Below are positions 7,524 to 13,779 of a stretch of DNA of 37,709 bases, piece by piece. This DNA comes from Pseudarthrobacter sulfonivorans (lineage in GTDB: Bacteria; Actinomycetota; Actinomycetes; Actinomycetales; Micrococcaceae), in assembly GCF_024391045.1 (NCBI RefSeq), contig NZ_JANFCZ010000035.1, forward strand, positions 1 to 37,709. The letters are read 5' to 3'. Under the pieces are notes generated by a model. The model was not told the origin of the DNA. It ran no database searches and worked only from the letters and a program-made list of their open reading frames with translations. Position 1 is the stretch's first letter. Every line of letters starts with the position of its first letter. The position numbers and the translations under genes are program-made.

Positions 7524-7552
7524 CAACGCGAGAATAACGCGGCTGTAACGGA
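7524..7552 (+). promoter_or_regulatory. Three 7-nt direct repeats at 11-bp spacing (SARP-box-like operator)
   Basis: CAACGCG (7524-7530), TAACGCG (7535-7541) and TAACGGA (7546-7552) are spaced exactly 11 bp apart, one helical turn. This is the geometry SARP activators recognise just upstream of -10 elements. The regulator encoded at 6357-7076 is of that family. A good -10 at the textbook distance is not obvious: the next AT-containing stretch is around TTGACTGAT at 7572-7580. Binding is therefore a prediction from spacing and neighbourhood. Confidence 0.55.
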
Positions 7553-7608
7553 GCGGCCACGGGCCGGCGCGTTGACTGATCGGGAGACGTCGAAAGGGGG
7601 TGATACAT

Positions 7609-7803
7609 ATGAAGAAGGAGCTCACCATCCAGGAGTTGGACAGTCAGCAGGCGGAGCTGTTGCCTTCGCGGGAAACCCTGGTTTTTGGCGACAACTGGGC
7701 AGCCGTATACGCAACCAACACCTCTCTTGCACTCAACGCCGGGTCATTGCTCGCTTCGGCTGAAAGCTCAGCTGTTCAGACAATCCTTGTAGCCCAGGGT
7801 TAG
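7609..7803 (+). CDS. Precursor-like peptide 1 (LPxRETL leader family)
   Basis: A 64-residue peptide with a very strong ribosome site (AAAGGGGGTGAT, 7593-7604) before the ATG. The N-terminal part is charged and leader-like, with ELDSQQ then ELLPSRETL (16-24). The C-terminal 40 residues are Ala/Ser/Thr/Asn/Val-rich, have no Cys and end TILVAQG. It aligns without gaps over 62 residues to the next gene (about 32 identities). Conserved core positions alternate (V-x-A-x-N-x-S-x-A-x-N-A), with variable hydrophobics between them, as in a beta strand. It sits directly upstream of a PqqD-M50 protease fusion and opposite a SARP regulator. I infer a ribosomally made peptide whose leader is removed by that protease; chemistry and activity are unknown. 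No lanthipeptide, YcaO or radical-SAM enzyme is nearby. Confidence 0.7.
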   Translation: MKKELTIQELDSQQAELLPSRETLVFGDNWAAVYATNTSLALNAGSLLASAESSAVQTILVAQG

Positions 7804-7859
7804 TCCGCTTTCCGTCCGATATCCGGACCCCGGAGTATCTGGGGGAGAGGTGAGGTGCT

Positions 7860-8060
7860 ATGGAGGCATCGCACAAGCTGTCATTGGTGGAACTCGATGC
7901 TGAAGTATTGGAGCTCCTTCCCGTTCGGGAAACGCTGTTCTTCGACTTCAACGTCGCACCCGTAGTCGCTGTGAATCTTTCAATGGCCATCAATGCGGCC
8001 TCAATAGGTTCTGTGGCGAACTCGGAGGCCTGGCAGACCCTGTTGGTAGCTCAACAGTAG
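7860..8060 (+). CDS. Precursor-like peptide 2 (paralogue of peptide 1)
   Basis: A 66-residue paralogue of the preceding peptide with its own strong ribosome site (GGGGGAGAGG TGAGG). It shares the ELD...ELLPxRETL leader block (18-26) and the C-terminal QT-x-LVAQ ending, with about half of positions identical. The central region differs mainly in hydrophobic side chains (VYATNTSLAL against VVAVNLSMAI), while the alternating A, N, S, A, N positions are kept. Peptide 1 has W30 and Y34; this one has W59. There is no Cys and no double-Gly leader site. The 56-bp gap between the two genes contains a small 5-bp inverted repeat (7814-7828). The duplication suggests a two-component product or two substrates for one maturation protein. 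Confidence 0.7.
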   Translation: MEASHKLSLVELDAEVLELLPVRETLFFDFNVAPVVAVNLSMAINAASIGSVANSEAWQTLLVAQQ

Positions 8061-8084
8061 GCCTGCAGGAACTTTGCAAACATT

Positions 8085-8116
8085 GTGGGCATGTTCCAAT
8101 GTTGGGGCATGCCCAC
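8085..8116 (+). terminator. Hairpin between peptide genes and protease gene (attenuator-like)
   Basis: GTGGGCATG (8085-8093) and CATGCCCAC (8108-8116) form a perfect 9-bp stem around a 14-nt loop. It begins 24 bp after the second peptide stop and ends about 40 bp before the fusion gene. No U-tract follows, so partial attenuation or RNA-end protection is more likely than full termination. Confidence 0.5.
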
Positions 8117-8156
8117 CCGCTTCTAATGACTGGCTTTTCGTGGGAAAAGTGACAAG

Positions 8157-10568
8157 TTGGCGGTGAATGTGACAGCAACACCTGATGCTGCGTTTACAGG
8201 CCGCTGGGTTCCGGCGTCCGGGGTTGTTTTCCTGGGCCCGGTTGAAGGGTCCGGGCTGAGGGAGCGCAGCTACCTGCTGCAGCGTGCGGACGGGCAGATT
8301 GTCCAACTTTCCGAGCTCCTCCAGCTGGTGATGATTTCCCTCTCGGCAGAGAAGTCCCTGGACGATACGGCCCGTGACATCAGCGCAAGTTACGGCCGGG
8401 AGCTGGGTGTGGGTGGACTGCGCCACCTGATAGACACCAGGCTCGCGCCGATGGGGCTGGTCAGTGACCGGTCCGCCGATCCCGCCGGGGCGGCGGTCTT
8501 GCCAAGGGCGGACCCCCTGCTGGCGCTGCGGCTGCGAGGCACGCTCCTTCCGGAGAAAGCGGTTAATGCCGTGGCCGCGGTCCTGACGCCGCTGTATTGG
8601 GGTCCCGTGGTGGTGGCCGTCCTGGCGGCCCTGGTGGTGGTCGATGCCCTCGTGGTTGCCAGGAGTGACTTTATGGGCTCACTGGAACAAATACTGCTCA
8701 CCCCGGCGCTTCTGCTGGGGATCTTCGCGCTCCTGACACTGGCCGCCGTCGTCCATGAACTGGGCCATGCCACAGCGTGCCGGTACGGGGGCGCACGGCC
8801 CGGGGTGATCGGCGTCGGCGTTTACCTTGTCTTTCCTGCGTTCTTCACTAACGTCACTGACTCCTACCGCCTGGGCCGGGCAGGCCGGATCCGCACCGAC
8901 CTTGGCGGGCTGTATTTCAACTGCCTGTGCCTCCTCGGTTTGGGCGGCGCGTACCTCCTGACGGACCAGGGATTCTTTCTGCTTGCGGCCGGCCTGATGC
9001 ACTTCCAAATGGTCCAACAACTGGTGCCGACGCTGCGTTTCGACGGGTATTTCGTGCTGGCTGATATTGCCGGCGTCCCCGACCTGTTCAACCGGATCCG
9101 CCCGGTGCTGCGGAGCCTCATCCCCGGCCGCCCCGTGGACCCGCTGGTGACCCAGCTCCGGCCGTTCGCGCGGCGCATCGTCACGGCGTGGGTTGTCACC
9201 GTCGTGCCGCTCCTGTTCGTGTCGCTCGGCTGGATGCTGCTCAACCTGCCGGCGATCCTCGGACAAACAGCCAGCGCCGTTGCGCGTCACGCCGGGCTTG
9301 CCGCCGCGGCGGTGGAAGCCGGTGACCCGTTCGTTGCGGCGCTCGCCGGATTGTCCATCCTCATGTTGTCCCTGCCGGTGATCGGCCTGGCCATCATGCT
9401 GTACCGGTTGCTGTCCATCCTGCTCGCCCGCGGCGGCCGCCTCGTCAGGGGCAGGTTACGTTCGACGGCGGCCGCGGAGGCTGTGGTGCCACCGCATCTG
9501 CGGGCGGGGAAGCCGCAGGTGGGGGAGCCGCAGCCGATGAAGTCACAGCCGGGACAGCCGCAATTGGGGAGTTCACTAGAGAAAGGAAGGTCCGCCATGG
9601 CGCTTGCACCTCCCGCGGCCATGCCCGGCAACGACGTCCCCACCCTGCAGGATTTCCTCGCCGACAGGCCAAAGCCACCCGCAGCCCTGGCCGAGGCAGG
9701 CTGGCAGGGTGTCATCCGCCGGCTCACCGGCAACTCAATCAGCCCCGCACCCGGGCGCCGGGAACTCGCCCACCTGCAGGCTGTCGGGGACGTCCAGCGC
9801 CGGCTTGATGGCCCGCGCACCGTGGTGGTGGTCAACCCGAAGGGCGGTGCGCATAAAACCACGGCAACGCTGCTCCTCGCGGCAACAATGGGAATCCAGC
9901 GCGGCGGTTATACCCTCGCGTGGGACAACAACGAGACGCGCGGCACGCTGGGGTGGCGGGCGCCGCTCGCCGGGCACACGGCTACGGCCGTTGACCTCCT
10001 GCAGGAGGTGGACCGCTTCGAGGATCCGGTTCTGGGCCGGATCGGGGATCTGGACCGGTTCGTCCGTTATCAGGGGTCCGCCCAGTTCGACGTGCTGGCC
10101 TCGGACGAGGACGCGGCGGGCGCCGCCACCATCGGAAGCCGTGAGTTCGACCGGCTGCACTCGGCCCTCCGCCGTTTCTACCGGATCATCATGGTGGATA
10201 CGGGCAACAACATGCGGTCCTCCAACTGGGAGGCCGCAGTGGCTGCAGCTGATGAGCTGGTGATCGTGTCCACGCTGCGTGAAGACACGGTGGCCAGTGC
10301 CGTCTGGCTGGTGGACGGGCTGCGCGAGCGCGGTTACCAGGCCAAGGTGAGCAACGCTGTGACCCTGCTCGCCGCTCCATCCCGGCACACCGATGTGCAC
10401 CTTCATCAGCGGACGAGGGCCCACTTCGAGACACTCACCAGGGAAGTCCTCGACGTCCCGTATGATGGCTCGCTCGTGGCCGGAGGACCGCTCAGCTACC
10501 AGGCTCTGCAGCCGGAAACGCGGGAGGCCTGGCTCCGTGCCTCGGCCGCAGTAGTGCAGGGCCTCTGA
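8157..10568 (+). CDS. PqqD-like / M50 metalloprotease / EspI-type ParA ATPase fusion
   Basis: A single 803-residue protein with three parts. Residues about 36-102 resemble a PqqD/RiPP-recognition winged helix (LLQRADGQIVQLSELLQ... to a helix ending APMGLV). Residues about 140-425 form an M50 (site-2 protease-like) membrane domain with HELGH (200-204) and a second zinc motif around LRFDGY (D296), as in peptide zinc metalloproteases of RiPP loci. After a Pro/Gln-rich linker (446-475) comes a MinD/ParA-like ATPase with a deviant Walker A KGGAHKTT (562-569), DNNETRG and VDTGNN blocks, of the type found beside actinobacterial type VII secretion genes. The likely role is to bind the LPxRETL leader, cleave it at the membrane, and drive assembly or export with the ATPase. 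Start is TTG 8157; GTG 8163 or 8169 are alternatives. An internal in-frame start at 9597 could make the ATPase separately. Confidence 0.85.
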   Translation: MAVNVTATPDAAFTGRWVPASGVVFLGPVEGSGLRERSYLLQRADGQIVQLSELLQLVMISLSAEKSLDDTARDISASYGRELGVGGLRHLIDTRLAPMGLVSDRSADPAGAAVLPRADPLLALRLRGTLLPEKAVNAVAAVLTPLYWGPVVVAVLAALVVVDALVVARSDFMGSLEQILLTPALLLGIFALLTLAAVVHELGHATACRYGGARPGVIGVGVYLVFPAFFTNVTDSYRLGRAGRIRTDLGGLYFNCLCLLGLGGAYLLTDQGFFLLAAGLMHFQMVQQLVPTLRFDGYFVLADIAGVPDLFNRIRPVLRSLIPGRPVDPLVTQLRPFARRIVTAWVVTVVPLLFVSLGWMLLNLPAILGQTASAVARHAGLAAAAVEAGDPFVAALAGLSILMLSLPVIGLAIMLYRLLSILLARGGRLVRGRLRSTAAAEAVVPPHLRAGKPQVGEPQPMKSQPGQPQLGSSLEKGRSAMALAPPAAMPGNDVPTLQDFLADRPKPPAALAEAGWQGVIRRLTGNSISPAPGRRELAHLQAVGDVQRRLDGPRTVVVVNPKGGAHKTTATLLLAATMGIQRGGYTLAWDNNETRGTLGWRAPLAGHTATAVDLLQEVDRFEDPVLGRIGDLDRFVRYQGSAQFDVLASDEDAAGAATIGSREFDRLHSALRRFYRIIMVDTGNNMRSSNWEAAVAAADELVIVSTLREDTVASAVWLVDGLRERGYQAKVSNAVTLLAAPSRHTDVHLHQRTRAHFETLTREVLDVPYDGSLVAGGPLSYQALQPETREAWLRASAAVVQGL
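9581..9599 (+). promoter_or_regulatory. Internal ribosome site and in-frame ATG inside the fusion gene
   Basis: GAAAGGAAGG (9581-9590), six bases, then ATG (9597-9599) in the same frame as the upstream M50 domain. Translation from here would give a 323-residue stand-alone ParA protein starting MALAPPAAMPG. The ATG lies exactly at the boundary after the Pro/Gln linker. This suggests either two ancestral genes joined by loss of a stop codon or deliberate production of two products. Confidence 0.6.
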
Positions 10569-10630
10569 GTTGCTCATCCGCGGATCGGCCGGCCATTTAT
10601 CGGGGCGCCGGGACGTGGGAAACTGGCCGC

Positions 10631-11161
10631 ATGCGGATCAGCATCCTCCAGGCCGACATCACCACCCGCGCCGTGGACGCGGTGGTAAACGCTGCCAACT
10701 CCGCCCTCCTGGGCGGCGGGGGAGTGGACGGCGCCATCCACCGCGCTGCCGGGCCTGAGCTCCTGGCCGCCTGCCGGGAACTGCGCCAGGACCGCCTGCC
10801 GCACGGGCTTGCGGTGGGCGCCGCCGTCGCGACTCCCGGTTTCCGGCTGCCTGCCCGCTGGGTCATCCACACCGTGGGGCCAAACCGGCGCGCCGGGCAG
10901 ACCAACCGGGCGCTGCTGGTGTCGTGTTTCAGCGAGAGCCTGCGGCTGGCGGATTCGCTGCGAGCTGAGTCCGTCGCGTTCCCGGCGGTGGGCGGCGGGG
11001 TGTACGGCTGGGCGGGGCAGCAGGTGGCCGAAGCAGCGCACGACGCCGTCACCGGGTTTGGTGCCTCGCATCCGGAGAGCGCACTTGAGCTGGTGGAATT
11101 TGTGCTGTTCAGCTCCGAGATGGAGGACTCGTTCAGCGCGGCGTTTGGAGGGCCTCGCTGA
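10631..11161 (+). CDS. Macro-domain protein (O-acetyl-ADP-ribose deacetylase type)
   Basis: This 176-residue protein is a stand-alone macro domain of the YmdB/MacroD class, which hydrolyses ADP-ribose esters. Hallmarks are ADIT near the start, the catalytic VVNAANSALLGGGGVDGAIH loop (about residues 19-38) with the Asn/Asp pair, and the second phosphate loop PAVGGGVYGW (about residues 117-126). The length matches the family. It starts 62 bp after the fusion gene and may belong to its transcript, but no functional link is evident. Its last 29 bp overlap the end of the convergent pseudouridine synthase gene. Confidence 0.93.
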   Translation: MRISILQADITTRAVDAVVNAANSALLGGGGVDGAIHRAAGPELLAACRELRQDRLPHGLAVGAAVATPGFRLPARWVIHTVGPNRRAGQTNRALLVSCFSESLRLADSLRAESVAFPAVGGGVYGWAGQQVAEAAHDAVTGFGASHPESALELVEFVLFSSEMEDSFSAAFGGPR

Positions 11162-12149
11162 GTTCCAGATTGCTGCGGTATTCGACCGGCTGCTTGCTGA
11201 TGGGGTCCACAAGGCGGATGCCGCGGGCCAGCAGCTGCAGCGGCTTGGTGTAGTCGTCCGGGGCCTTGTCCAGCAGGTCCGGGTAGAAGGCGTCGTTGAC
11301 GATGCCGAGGCCAAGCGATGCCATGTGCACCCTGAGCTGGTGTGTCTTGCCGGAGTGCGGCTCGAGCCGGTACCTCGCAAGGCGGCGCGGCTTTTCGCTG
11401 CCGGCGGCTGCAGGCGTCAGGCCGGCGGCGAGGCCGGCACCGGCGCCGGGGGCATCTGCAGGGGTGCCGCCGTCGAACGTTTCCAGCCGTTCGATCCGGG
11501 TTTCCGCATTCGGTTCGCCGTCGATCACTTCGGCCAGCAGGTAGCTGCGGGACTTGGTCATCCGGTTGCGGACCACTACGGGGAAGTCGACGGCGGGGTA
11601 CCCGGCGGCGGGTTCCGCGGCGGAAACGCACTCGTATTCCTTCTGGACCTGCCGTTTCTCGAAGAGCACCTGGTATTTGCCACGCGTCTCCGGGTTGGTG
11701 GAGAGCAGCAGGACGCCGGCGGTCATGCGGTCCAGCCGGTGCATGGGGATCAGGTCCGGCAGGTTCAGCTGGTTTCGCAGCCGGACCAGGGCCGATTCCT
11801 GGATGTAGGTGCCGCCCGGGGTGGTGGGGAGGAAGTGTGGCTTGTCGACCACCAGCAGGTGTTCGTCCTGGTACAGGATGCTGATGTCCACCGGGATGCG
11901 GGTTTCCGGCGGAAGGGTCCGGTAGTACCAGATGAAGGTATGGTCATCGAGCTTGGTGGCCCGGTCCAGCGGGGCGCCGCCCTCGCCCACGATCTCGCCG
12001 GCGTCGAACCGGTCCTCAATGCCTTGCGGATCGATGTGGCCCCAGCGGTGCATCATGTAGTCCATCGCGGTGTCCCACGGCCCCTCATCCGGGAGGCGCA
12101 GGCGGGTGGCGTTGACGCCGTCGCGCACGGGGAGGGGGGATTGCATCAC
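11133..12149 (-). CDS. RluA-family pseudouridine synthase
   Basis: A 338-residue pseudouridine synthase, converting specific uridines in rRNA or tRNA to pseudouridine. The N-terminal 90 residues resemble the divergent RNA-binding (S4-like) region. The catalytic domain starts near ILYQDEHLLVVDKP and contains the active-site motif HRLDRMTAG with its catalytic Asp. Later the KEY and HQLRVHMAS motifs typical of RluA-type enzymes appear. An Ala/Gly-rich insertion (DAPGAGAGLAAGLTPAAAG) interrupts the second half; such insertions recur in this genome. Substrate position cannot be told. It is convergent with, and overlaps, the macro-domain gene by 29 bp. Confidence 0.93.
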   Translation of the reverse strand: MMQSPLPVRDGVNATRLRLPDEGPWDTAMDYMMHRWGHIDPQGIEDRFDAGEIVGEGGAPLDRATKLDDHTFIWYYRTLPPETRIPVDISILYQDEHLLVVDKPHFLPTTPGGTYIQESALVRLRNQLNLPDLIPMHRLDRMTAGVLLLSTNPETRGKYQVLFEKRQVQKEYECVSAAEPAAGYPAVDFPVVVRNRMTKSRSYLLAEVIDGEPNAETRIERLETFDGGTPADAPGAGAGLAAGLTPAAAGSEKPRRLARYRLEPHSGKTHQLRVHMASLGLGIVNDAFYPDLLDKAPDDYTKPLQLLARGIRLVDPISKQPVEYRSNLELSEALQTPR

Positions 12150-12311
12150 CGGACCATTCTACTTTGCGTGGCGGGGCCGCCTGCCTTGAGTGCACCGGCC
12201 CGCCCGCCGAACTCGCCGGAACGTGCCCCGGACGCCGGAACGTTCCAGCGGTGCCGACGCGTTCCGGCGTCCCGGGACCCTGCAGGCCGGGCACCGACGG
12301 TAAAAAATTTC

Positions 12312-12341
12312 TTGACAATAAAAGTTGTCGGTTGGCATGAT
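12312..12341 (+). promoter_or_regulatory. Promoter with overlapping inverted repeat for the ArsR-like gene
   Basis: A perfect TTGACA (12312-12317) and CATGAT (12336-12341) are 18 bp apart. The predicted start of transcription coincides with the ATG at 12348, so the message is probably leaderless. GACAA (12314-12318) and TTGTC (12325-12329) form an inverted repeat with a 6-bp spacer covering the -35 and spacer. That is a plausible site for autorepression by the encoded HTH protein. Confidence 0.6.
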
Positions 12342-12347
12342 GGAAGC

Positions 12348-13004
12348 ATGTTGGACATCGAAGTGATCGAGGACGCGGCCGCCGCGGAGGCGTCGCTGGA
12401 CCCGATCCGCACGCGCATCCTCCGGGAGCTGGCGGAACCGGGCTCGGCAACGCAGCTCGCCGCCAAGGTGGGGCTCCCGCGGCAGAAGGTCAACTACCAC
12501 CTCAAGGCCCTTGAACGGCACGGCCTGGTGGTGCTGGTGGAGGAGCGGCGCAAGGGAAACGTCACCGAACGCGTCCTCCAGTCGACGGCGGCCTCCTACC
12601 TGATTTCGCCCGTGGCACTCGCCTCGGTGGCACCGGATCCGCATAGGTTTTCCGACCGCTTTTCGGCCTTCTGGCTGCTGGCGCTCGCGGGCCGGATGGT
12701 CCAGGAGGTGGGCAAGCTGATTGCCGGCGCCGCCGCGGCCCGGCAGAAGCTCGCCACGTTTGCAATCGACGGCGAGATTACCTTCCGCACCGCCGCTGAC
12801 CGGGCCGCGTTCGCCGAGGAGCTCGGCGTTGCGGTCACGCGGCTGGTTGACAAGTATCACGACGGCGGCCTGCCGCCGGGAGGTGCCGCCGCTGCGGCCG
12901 GCGGCACTCCGGTGCGCGGCGGCCGGAAACACCGGATCGTCGTCGCACTTCACCCTGTACTCAAAACACCCACAAACCCCCTCAGCGAAGGAGCAGGACA
13001 ATGA
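12348..13004 (+). CDS. ArsR-like winged-helix transcriptional regulator
   Basis: This 218-residue regulator has an N-terminal ArsR-type HTH (about residues 15-95: LDPIRTRILRELAE, ATQLAAKVGLPRQKVNYHLKAL, then the wing). A longer C-terminal part (100-190) resembles the effector/dimer region of regulators paired with SRPBCC proteins. No metal-binding CxC is present, so it is unlikely to be a metal sensor. The start is the ATG directly downstream of the promoter; the reading frame stays open far upstream, but that is non-coding GC-rich frame. The stop overlaps the next start (ATGA, 13001-13004), implying translational coupling. Confidence 0.9.
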   Translation: MLDIEVIEDAAAAEASLDPIRTRILRELAEPGSATQLAAKVGLPRQKVNYHLKALERHGLVVLVEERRKGNVTERVLQSTAASYLISPVALASVAPDPHRFSDRFSAFWLLALAGRMVQEVGKLIAGAAAARQKLATFAIDGEITFRTAADRAAFAEELGVAVTRLVDKYHDGGLPPGGAAAAAGGTPVRGGRKHRIVVALHPVLKTPTNPLSEGAGQ

Positions 13005-13693
13005 CTGATAAGCGCGAATTCGAGATCGTCTACAACACCGAACTGCCGGGCACGCCGGAACGCGTCTGGGAAGCCGTCACCAGCGGCACCCCGGCGTGGA
13101 TGTTCCCCACCGACCAGTGGCCGGCGGTCAGGACGGTGGAGGAATTCCCCACTCGCCTGGTCTCCCGGATGGACGGTCCGGACGGCTGGTTCAACCAGCT
13201 GGAGCACGTGCTGGAACCGGTCGACGGCGGCCGCGCCAAGCTTCACTACGTGCACAGCGGGATCTTCGCCGACAACTGGGATGAGCAGTACGACGGCGCC
13301 AGAAAGCACACCGAGTTCTACCTCCACACCCTGGGCCAGTACCTGGCGCATTTCGACGGCAAGCCCGTGGTGTTCACGGACATCCAGGGTCCCGCAGCGT
13401 CGCAGACGCCGGACGGATTCGACCGGCTGAAGAAGGCGCTGGGCGTGGACGCTGCCGCGCAGGGCTCCGCAGTGGAGGTGGACGTCGACGGCGTGGGGCG
13501 GCTTTCCGGAGAGCTGGACTTCTCCAATGCGAACTTCCTCGGACTGCGGACTGCCGACGCGATGTACCGGTTCTTCGGCCGCAACGCCTTCGGCGCACCG
13601 GTGGGCATGACCGTGCACGATTTCAGCGGCAGCGGCAATTCCGAAGCCACCGCCAAGGCCTGGAGCGGGTTCCTGGCGGAGGTCTACGCGTAA
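13001..13693 (+). CDS. SRPBCC (AHSA1-like) domain protein
   Basis: A 230-residue protein beginning with a START/Bet-v1-like AHSA1 domain (about residues 8-130: FEIVYNTELPGTPERVWEAVTSG, WP...TVEEFPTRL, then an HxEFYLHTLGQYL helix). The C-terminal third is probably a second partial repeat of the fold. SRPBCC proteins bind hydrophobic ligands or act as regulatory partners. Pairing with an ArsR-like regulator in an ATGA overlap is a common actinobacterial arrangement. The ligand is unknown. Confidence 0.9.
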   Translation: MTDKREFEIVYNTELPGTPERVWEAVTSGTPAWMFPTDQWPAVRTVEEFPTRLVSRMDGPDGWFNQLEHVLEPVDGGRAKLHYVHSGIFADNWDEQYDGARKHTEFYLHTLGQYLAHFDGKPVVFTDIQGPAASQTPDGFDRLKKALGVDAAAQGSAVEVDVDGVGRLSGELDFSNANFLGLRTADAMYRFFGRNAFGAPVGMTVHDFSGSGNSEATAKAWSGFLAEVYA

Positions 13694-13733
13694 AGGCGGC
13701 TTCGCTGAGGACCCTACCAGGCCTTTTCTGTGT

Positions 13734-13779
13734 TGAGCCTCAGGTGCATGCGGAGAGCTCAGCTCCGTGTGGAGGCTCA
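13734..13779. terminator. Nested hairpin between convergent genes
   Basis: TGAGCCTC (13734-13741) pairs with GAGGCTCA (13772-13779). Inside it CGGAG (13751-13755) pairs with CTCCG (13763-13767). It lies between the SRPBCC stop and the MocR stop, which is within the 3' arm. Probably a bidirectional terminator. Confidence 0.5.

Noticed and set aside
7609..8060. Lanthipeptide, thiopeptide or daptide assignment for the two peptides
   Set aside because: There is no Cys, and no LanM, YcaO, radical-SAM or decarboxylase/aminotransferase modification genes are nearby. The ELLPxRETL leader does not match the daptide precursors I can recall.
10809..12347. Upstream in-frame extension of the ArsR-like regulator (over 500 codons)
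   Set aside because: It runs antisense through the pseudouridine synthase and across the promoter; the promoter and family alignment fix the start at 12348.
12348..13004. Metal-sensing ArsR/SmtB repressor
   Set aside because: The recognition helix is ArsR-like, but no CxC or His/Asp metal site is present and the partner is an SRPBCC protein, not a metal exporter.
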